A stretch of 10,407 nucleotides of DNA from an uncultured Actinomyces sp. Its GTDB lineage: Bacteria > Actinomycetota > Actinomycetes > Actinomycetales > Actinomycetaceae. This document shows positions 5,842 through 10,407 of the stretch, piece by piece. The translations under genes and the position numbers were made by a program. The notes under the pieces were generated by a model, which saw only the letters and a list, made by a program, of their open reading frames with translations, was not told the origin of the DNA and ran no database searches. Each line of letters starts with the position of its first letter. The first letter of the stretch is position 1. Location: positions 1-10,407 of the forward strand of contig CAJZFF010000033.1 of the NCBI GenBank assembly GCA_915069725.1, given 5' to 3'.

Positions 5842-7026
5842 TCAGATGAGGGTGAGCGCCTGGCGTGCGATGGCGAGCTCCTCGTTGGTGGGCACCACGA
5901 GCACGGTGACCTTCGAGTCCGGGGTGGAGATGACGCGCGGCTCGTCGGAGCGGGTCTCGTTGACCTCCTGGTTGATCTTGACACCCATGAAGCCCAGGCG
6001 CTCGCCGAGCTCACGGCGCAGGTTCGCGTCGTTCTCGCCGATACCGGCGGTGAAGGTCAGGGCGTCCAGGCCGCCCATGACGGCGGTGTAGGCGCCCACG
6101 TACTTCACGAGGCGGTGCAGGTAGATGTCCATGGCCTCACGGGCCTCCTGCTCACCGGCGCCGATGCGCTTCCACACCTCGCGCATGTCGTTGTCCCCGG
6201 CCAGGCCCTTCATGCCCGAGCCGCGGTTGAACAGGTGGTCGATCTCGTCGATGGACATGCCGGCCACGCGTGCCAGGTGGAAGACGGCGGCCGGGTCGAT
6301 GTCGCCGGTGCGCCCGCCCATGACCAGGCCCTCCAGCGGGGTCAGGCCCATGGAGGTGTCCACGGCGTGCCCGGCCACGACCGCCGAGGCCGAGGCCCCG
6401 TTGCCCAGGTGCAGGACGACCTGCTTGAGGTCGTCGCGCCCCAGGAGCTCGGAGACCGCCCCGGAGACGAACTGGTGGCTGGTGCCGTGAGCCCCGTAGC
6501 GGCGGATGGAGTAGGTGTCGGCGACCTCGCGGTCCAGGGCGTAGCGGGCGGCCTCCTCGGGCAGGTCCTGGAAGAAGGCGGTGTCGAAGACGGCCACGTG
6601 CGGCACGTCGGACAGGAGGCGGCGCCCCACCTCGATGCCCTTGAGGTGGGCGGGGTTGTGCAGCGGGCCCAGCGGCACGAGCTGCTCGATCCGGGCCACG
6701 ACGTCGTCGTCGATGAGGGCCGGACCGGAGAAGTAGTGCCCGCCCTGGACGACCCGGTGGCCCACGGCCACGATGTGGGCGTCGGCCAGCGAGGGGCCCT
6801 GCTCCTCGAACAGGCGCAGCACCTCGGACAGGCCGAAGCCGTGGTCGGGGACCGGCTCGGTGATCTCGGTGCGCTCCTCGCCGTGCTTGTGGGTGATGGC
6901 GCCGGTCTCCTCACCGATGCGCTCCACCAGGCCGGAGGCGAGCGAGGCGCCCGAGTCGGGGTCGACCAGCTGGTACTTGATGGAGGAGGATCCGGAGTTG
7001 ATAACGAGGACGGTGCGCTGAGTCAC
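5842..7026 (-). CDS. ackA: Acetate kinase
   Basis: A 394-residue cytoplasmic enzyme of normal family length that makes ATP and acetate from acetyl phosphate and ADP, reversibly. It starts VLVINSGSSSIKYQL with Asn10 in the phosphate-binding loop. Active-site residues known from Methanosarcina thermophila AckA are present: Arg91 (GHRVV), Asp148 (FDTAF), His180 (GAHGTSH), the arginine of GGRTGDIDP (Arg239) and a glutamate in PTNEE (382/383). Also recognisable are HLGNGASASA, DTSMGLTPLEGLVMGG and FTAGIGEN. Two normally conserved positions differ: Gln94 in GHRVVQGG, usually His, and Phe151 in FDTAFFQ, usually His. The start codon is GTG at 7026, preceded by GAAAGG (7033-7038) at 6-base spacing. 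It lies downstream of pta on the same strand, separated by 117 bases containing a hairpin, as expected for the acetate-forming pathway. Confidence 0.98.
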   Translation of the reverse strand: MTQRTVLVINSGSSSIKYQLVDPDSGASLASGLVERIGEETGAITHKHGEERTEITEPVPDHGFGLSEVLRLFEEQGPSLADAHIVAVGHRVVQGGHYFSGPALIDDDVVARIEQLVPLGPLHNPAHLKGIEVGRRLLSDVPHVAVFDTAFFQDLPEEAARYALDREVADTYSIRRYGAHGTSHQFVSGAVSELLGRDDLKQVVLHLGNGASASAVVAGHAVDTSMGLTPLEGLVMGGRTGDIDPAAVFHLARVAGMSIDEIDHLFNRGSGMKGLAGDNDMREVWKRIGAGEQEAREAMDIYLHRLVKYVGAYTAVMGGLDALTFTAGIGENDANLRRELGERLGFMGVKINQEVNETRSDEPRVISTPDSKVTVLVVPTNEELAIARQALTLI

Positions 7027-7100
7027 GGGGTGCCTTTCAAGAACGGTCGGGGATGAACGCGGGGATGACTGGATGACTGATGAGGGTCCCGGGTGAGCCT

Positions 7101-7137
7101 CAGCGGCGTGGGACCGGTGCCCGGTACCACGCCGCTG
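7101..7137. terminator. Strong stem-loop between pta and ackA
   Basis: CAGCGGCGTGG (7101-7111) pairs perfectly with 7127-7137, and the stem continues after one mismatch with five more pairs (7113-7117 with 7121-7125) to a 3-base loop TGC. It begins 6 bases after the pta stop codon and ends 74 bases before the ackA start. There is no T-run. It may partly end transcription after pta, or protect or process a joint pta-ackA mRNA so that the two enzymes are made in different amounts. Between it and ackA the repeat GATGACTG occurs twice in a row (7064-7079). Confidence 0.55.
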
Positions 7138-7143
7138 AAGGGC

Positions 7144-9198
7144 TCAGCCCTGGGCCTGGACGGCGGTGATGGCGACGGTGTTGATGATGTCCTCCACCAG
7201 GGCGCCGCGCGAGAGGTCGTTGACCGGCTTGTTGAGGCCCTGGAGGACCGGGCCGATGGCGATGGCGCCCGAGGAGCGCTGGACCGCCTTGTAGCCGATG
7301 TTGCCGCTGGACAGGTCCGGGAAGATGAAGACGTTGGCCCGTCCGGCCACGAGCGAGTCCGGGGCCTTCTTGGCGGCCACGGTCGGGTCGATGGCGGCGT
7401 CGTACTGGATGGGGCCCTCGACGGCGAGGTCGGGCTCCTTGGCCCGCACCAGCTCGGTGGCCTCACGGACCTTGTCCACGTCCGCGCCCTTGCCGGAGGT
7501 CCCGGTGGAGAAGGACAGCATCGCCACGCGCGGCTCGACGCCGAACTGGCGGGCGGTGGCGGCCGAGGAGATGGCGATGTCGGCCAGCTCGGCGGCGTTG
7601 GGCTCGGGGTTGACGGCGCAGTCGCCGTAGACGAGCACCCGGTCCTGCAGGAGCATGAGGAAGACCGAGGAGACGATGGAGGTCCCCGGCTTGGTCTTGA
7701 TGATCTGGAAGGAGGGGACGATCGTGTGGGCGGTGGTGTGGGCGGCGCCCGAGACCATGCCGTCGGCGTCTCCCATGTGGACCATCATCGTGCCGAAGTA
7801 GGACACGTCCTGGACCTTCTCGCGGGCCTGCTCCAGGGTGACGCCCTTCTTGGCGCGCAGGCGGGCGAACTCCTCGGCGTACTTCTCCAGCAGCTCGGGG
7901 TCGTTGGTGGCAGTGACCCGGGCGGCGGCGATGTCCAGGCCCAGCTCGGTGGCGCGGGCCCGCACCGTGGTCTCGTCACCCAGCAGCACCAGGTCGGCGA
8001 TGCCGCGGCGCAGGATGGCGTCGGCGGCGCGCAGGACCCGGTCGTCGTCGGGCTCGGGCAGGACGATGGTCTTGCGGTTGGTGCGCGAGCGCTCCACCAG
8101 CTCGGCCTGGAACATGATGGGGGTGACGACTTCGGAGGGCTCGACCTCCAGGGCCGACAGGAGGGCCTCGACGTCGGCCTCCTGCTCGAAGGTGGTCACG
8201 GCGACGTCGATCTTGCGCTCGGAGCCGTGGGCGAGCAGGCCCTGCAGGGAGCCGGCCGCGGAGGCGGCGGTGAAGGTGTCCAGCGGGGAGGTGATGACCG
8301 GGATATTGACGTCCAGTCCCTCCAGGAGGCGCAGCGCGTGGGGTGCGACCTCGAAGCCGCCGTTGAGGATGAGGCCCGACAGGATCGGGAAGCTCGAGGA
8401 GGCCTGGGCCGCCATGAGGGAGATGAGCATGGCGGAGCGGTCGGCCGGGACGATGGCGAGCTGTCCCGCGGTCAGGCGCTCCAGGACGTGGGAGACGTCC
8501 ATGGCGCATACGAGGACGGACTCGGCCTCGCGGTCGAGGAGTGTCTCGTCACCAGCGATGAGGGTACCCTCGACGGCGTCGAGCACCTCGCGCACCACCG
8601 GGGCCGCCAGCAGCGGAATCTCGGGCAGCGTGGTGGAGGTGATGCCCTCGATGGCGGTCAGTGCCTCGCCGATGGCCTGGCGGGTCTCGGGCAGGCACTT
8701 GTTGGCCACGACCGCGACGGTGCGGGCGTGGTTGTCGGCGATCTCGGCCATGGAGACCTCCACGGAGGCGACGACGTCCTCCACGTCGTGCTGCCCGGAG
8801 ACCACCAGCAGCACCGGGACGCCGATGTTGGCGGCCACCCGGGCGTTGAGGGCCAGCTCGGGGTTGCCGGCGACGTCGGTGAAGTCCGAGCCGTCGATGA
8901 TGACGACGTCGTGCTCGCGCGCCAGGGCCCGGTAGGCGTCGACGATGCGGGCCAGTGCCTCCTCGGGGTCGGCGTGGAACTCGTCCCAGGTCGCGCCGAC
9001 GCACTGCTCGGGGGGCGTGGTGGAGCCGGCACGGTTCAGCAGGAGGCTGAGGAAGGCATCGCCCTCACGGCTCTCCACGAAGGGGCGGAAGACGCCGACC
9101 TTGGCGACCACCTTGGTCAGACAGGAGACCAGCCCGAGGGCCACCGTTGACTTCCCGGTTCCGGCGTTGGGTGAGGCGATGTAGATACTGCGCGCCAC
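7144..9198 (-). CDS. pta: Phosphate acetyltransferase, long two-domain form
   Basis: A 684-residue enzyme that converts acetyl-CoA and phosphate to acetyl phosphate and CoA, feeding AckA. It has the three-part layout of long (E. coli-like) Pta proteins: an N-terminal BioD-like P-loop domain with SPNAGTGKST (9-18) and VIIDGSDF (99-106); a central DRTGG domain around 205-330 with PADRSAMLIS; and a C-terminal PTA_PTB catalytic domain from about 365 to the end. The catalytic part has the family motifs ADGMVSGAAHTTA (478-490), SFSTGTSGKGADVDKVREAT (562-581), GPIQYDAAIDPTVAAKKAP (595-613), IFPDLSSGNIGYKAVQR (625-641) and GPVLQGLNKPVNDLSRGA (649-666). The start is GTG at 9198 with AGAAGGA (9205-9211) 6 bases upstream. 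The N-terminal domain is usually linked to allosteric control and oligomer stability. The complete length and motifs indicate a functional enzyme. Confidence 0.98.
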   Translation of the reverse strand: MARSIYIASPNAGTGKSTVALGLVSCLTKVVAKVGVFRPFVESREGDAFLSLLLNRAGSTTPPEQCVGATWDEFHADPEEALARIVDAYRALAREHDVVIIDGSDFTDVAGNPELALNARVAANIGVPVLLVVSGQHDVEDVVASVEVSMAEIADNHARTVAVVANKCLPETRQAIGEALTAIEGITSTTLPEIPLLAAPVVREVLDAVEGTLIAGDETLLDREAESVLVCAMDVSHVLERLTAGQLAIVPADRSAMLISLMAAQASSSFPILSGLILNGGFEVAPHALRLLEGLDVNIPVITSPLDTFTAASAAGSLQGLLAHGSERKIDVAVTTFEQEADVEALLSALEVEPSEVVTPIMFQAELVERSRTNRKTIVLPEPDDDRVLRAADAILRRGIADLVLLGDETTVRARATELGLDIAAARVTATNDPELLEKYAEEFARLRAKKGVTLEQAREKVQDVSYFGTMMVHMGDADGMVSGAAHTTAHTIVPSFQIIKTKPGTSIVSSVFLMLLQDRVLVYGDCAVNPEPNAAELADIAISSAATARQFGVEPRVAMLSFSTGTSGKGADVDKVREATELVRAKEPDLAVEGPIQYDAAIDPTVAAKKAPDSLVAGRANVFIFPDLSSGNIGYKAVQRSSGAIAIGPVLQGLNKPVNDLSRGALVEDIINTVAITAVQAQG

Positions 9199-9282
9199 GT
9201 TAGGTCCTTCTCGCGTTGTCTTGGAGTCAGGGGCGCCGGCTCATTCCGGTGCCGTACGGGTCCGATTGTGCCCCTACCTGCG

Positions 9283-9296
9283 GGTCGTCTGCGACC
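9283..9296. repeat. Short inverted repeat upstream of pta
   Basis: GGTCG (9283-9287) and CGACC (9292-9296) form a 5-bp stem with a 4-base loop. It sits about halfway between the PepSY gene stop and the pta start. It could be a weak terminator for the PepSY gene or part of a pta control site, but it is short enough to be chance. Confidence 0.2.
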
Positions 9297-9338
9297 AAAG
9301 GCCCGATCTCCGTCCGTCTTGTGATGTGGGAACGGGCA

Positions 9339-9369
9339 CATAGGCAGGGGCCGGCATAGGTGTCATAGG
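9339..9369. repeat. Three CATAGG copies between the PepSY gene and pta
   Basis: CATAGG occurs at 9339-9344, 9355-9360 and 9364-9369, so three direct copies lie within 31 bases, immediately after the stop codon of the PepSY gene and 140 bases or more upstream of pta. CATAGG is less GC-rich than the surroundings, which makes three close copies notable. It could be a regulator-binding cluster for pta. No clear promoter could be recognised in 9199-9371. Confidence 0.35.
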
Positions 9370-9371
9370 CG

Positions 9372-10407
9372 CTAGTCCGCCCGTGTGGTCGGCCTGTGGC
9401 CGGGCGCGGAGGGGAGTATGGTCCGTCCGGTCCCGGGGTCGACATTCACTGCGATGCTCACCGCGACGTCGTCGGGGGACTTCCGGGGGGCGAACCGTGC
9501 TCCTTGAGAGATCCAGACCGTGTAGGTCGACGACGGGTCGCCCGGCTGAGGCAGGAACAGGGCGACCGCCTGTCCGCCGCCCGCTTCCTGTGCTGCAGCG
9601 ACGGCGCGATGCGGCCCGATGTCCTGGGCCCGGCCCGCGCTGGTCGGTTCCGCCGGGGACTGGTGAGCGGTCATGGAGACCGGTGAGGCCGGTTGGGTGG
9701 GGCGGATACTGAACGCGCTGGCGTAGTAGCCCCACAGGAACAGCAGGGGGAGAAGGACCAGTCCGGCCGCCTTGAGCAGGTCGGTGTCCCGGGAGAGGCG
9801 CTGAGTGCGCCAGTGGGAGGACAGAGCGGTGCGTCGATGGCGCTGCAGCGGCCACCATGTGCGCAGCCCGCTGACGGTCAGGACCACGAGGACCACGCCA
9901 GCGGTGGCCACGACCAGGCCCCCGACGGTCAGGCTCCGCCGGCCGGCCCACCAGCCGGTGTGGGGGATCTCCTGGGACATCCAGTGCACGTGGCCGGGCC
10001 CCCGACAGGACAGCAGGCAGCGGTGCAGGTTGTCCAGGACGGCGATCCAGACCGGTGCCGCCGACGCCCTGCTGATCTCATGTCCGGTGGAGGGATCAAT
10101 CGCGTAGGTGCCTTGCTCGGTCCGCACCTCGACGACGTCGGTGTCCCACCTTGCCGATAGGACCGGCTCGTCGGGATGGCGGTTCTTGATCGTCTCGACC
10201 GCCTGTGGCAGCGAGACCTGGCTGGAGTCGGCGGCGCTGCCGGAGGCAGCTGGGCTCAGTGAACGCAGAATCTCGGTCTGGTGCGGCAGGAGCGTGCCGC
10301 TGAGAGTGATGACCAGCAGAACCAGTCCGGCTGACGCCGACAGCCAACGATGGGCGAGTGCCGTCGCCCGAGAGACTCGGGAGGGGTGGGAGGGGAAGGG
10401 AGAGGCT
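9372..10407 (-). CDS. PepSY-associated membrane protein (5' end outside window)
   Basis: The frame is open from the right edge of the window to a TAG at 9372-9374, giving 344 visible residues; the N-terminus is missing, probably by only a few residues. Visible numbering: ALAHRWLSASAG (16-27) leads into helix 1 (about 22-42), the standard start of PepSY_TM proteins. A PepSY domain follows, with SLPQAVETIKNRHPDEP (65-81) and YAIDPSTGHEI (101-111). An LHR motif at about 127-129 precedes helices 2 (about 160-185, ending SGLRTWWP) and 3 (about 211-231). A second PepSY-like segment ends AVNVDPGTGRT (319-329), and the protein stops 15 residues later. Relatives occur next to iron uptake or reductase genes and as peptidase-inhibitor-like membrane proteins; the role here is unknown. 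Most relatives have a fourth helix after the second PepSY region, which is absent here. A GTG at 10127 is an internal codon, not the start, because the family-typical helix 1 lies upstream of it. Confidence 0.85.
   Translation of the reverse strand, partial: ASPFPSHPSRVSRATALAHRWLSASAGLVLLVITLSGTLLPHQTEILRSLSPAASGSAADSSQVSLPQAVETIKNRHPDEPVLSARWDTDVVEVRTEQGTYAIDPSTGHEISRASAAPVWIAVLDNLHRCLLSCRGPGHVHWMSQEIPHTGWWAGRRSLTVGGLVVATAGVVLVVLTVSGLRTWWPLQRHRRTALSSHWRTQRLSRDTDLLKAAGLVLLPLLFLWGYYASAFSIRPTQPASPVSMTAHQSPAEPTSAGRAQDIGPHRAVAAAQEAGGGQAVALFLPQPGDPSSTYTVWISQGARFAPRKSPDDVAVSIAVNVDPGTGRTILPSAPGHRPTTRAD

Noticed and set aside
4431..7056. Two long + strand open frames (4431-5750 and 5785-7056)
   Set aside because: They lie antisense to the ABC ATPase and ackA, with the same Gly/Asp/Arg-rich shadow composition. 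The minus-strand genes account for the open frames.
7064..7083. GATGACTG tandem repeat as a regulatory or CRISPR-like element
   Set aside because: Only two 8-base copies with no spacer; most likely chance or slippage. No CRISPR array is present anywhere in the window.
7093..9150. Open frame of 685 codons on the + strand, antisense to pta
   Set aside because: It mirrors the codon bias of pta on the other strand. Its product is dominated by Gly, Asp, Val and His repeats and has no recognisable domain, whereas pta has full family motifs.
7144..9198. P-loop at the Pta N-terminus as a separate dethiobiotin synthetase (BioD) gene
   Set aside because: There is no break in the frame, and a BioD-like N-terminal domain is normal in long Pta proteins.
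700..9198. Functional link between acetyl phosphate from Pta/AckA and the adjacent response regulator
   Set aside because: Acetyl phosphate can phosphorylate many response regulators in any cell; adjacency alone, with a strong hairpin between, does not support a specific link.
9274..9951. Second open frame overlapping the PepSY gene
   Set aside because: It is Arg/Pro/Gly-rich with no hydrophobic pattern. The overlapping frame has helices and PepSY motifs and is open beyond it to the window edge.

Overview
The window looks like chromosomal DNA from a very GC-rich actinobacterium. Codon third positions are almost always G or C, GTG starts are used for both metabolic genes, and the pta and ackA proteins are of ordinary actinobacterial type. 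A fermentative member of the Actinomycetaceae (Actinomyces-like) is my best guess, but that is an inference. I see no rRNA, tRNA, CRISPR array, insertion sequence or phage gene.

Layout. The left edge holds the last ~30 codons of a + strand gene (1-93), then a small four-helix GtrA-family membrane protein (200-682, +). Everything else is on the minus strand, so read it right to left. At the right edge is a PepSY-associated membrane protein whose 5' end lies outside the window (9372-10407). Next come pta (7144-9198) and ackA (5842-7026), the acetyl-CoA / acetyl phosphate / acetate pathway, with a strong hairpin between them. A second, perfect 17-bp inverted repeat (5741-5778) separates ackA from a compact five-gene operon: an ABC ATPase (4539-5666), two ABC-2 type permeases (3631-4542 and 2741-3634), a HisKA_3 histidine kinase (1422-2744) and a NarL/LuxR response regulator (700-1425). 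All four junctions in this operon are 4-base ATGA overlaps. The operon converges on the GtrA gene with 17 bases between the two stop codons.

How the genes work together. Pta and AckA make ATP by substrate-level phosphorylation during acetate production. The five-gene operon resembles the lantibiotic self-protection / bacitracin-resistance transporters (LanFEG, BcrAB) combined with a two-component system: the ATPase has a glutamate where most ABC ATPases have the Q-loop glutamine, the permeases are ABC-2 proteins, and the sensor kinase is nearly all membrane helices with no room for an extracellular sensor domain. A plausible role is sensing and removal of a membrane-active peptide or envelope stressor. 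No peptide precursor or modification gene is present, so it may be a stand-alone resistance module.

The most unusual points are the Pro/Ala/Thr-rich N-terminal tails on all three transporter proteins, the near-identical 23-base junctions in front of both permease genes (possible tandem duplication), the fully overlapping operon, the two strong hairpins, and a PepSY protein that ends before the last membrane helix expected for its family. None of this amounts to proof of a wholly new system; the transporter/two-component operon is the best candidate for follow-up.
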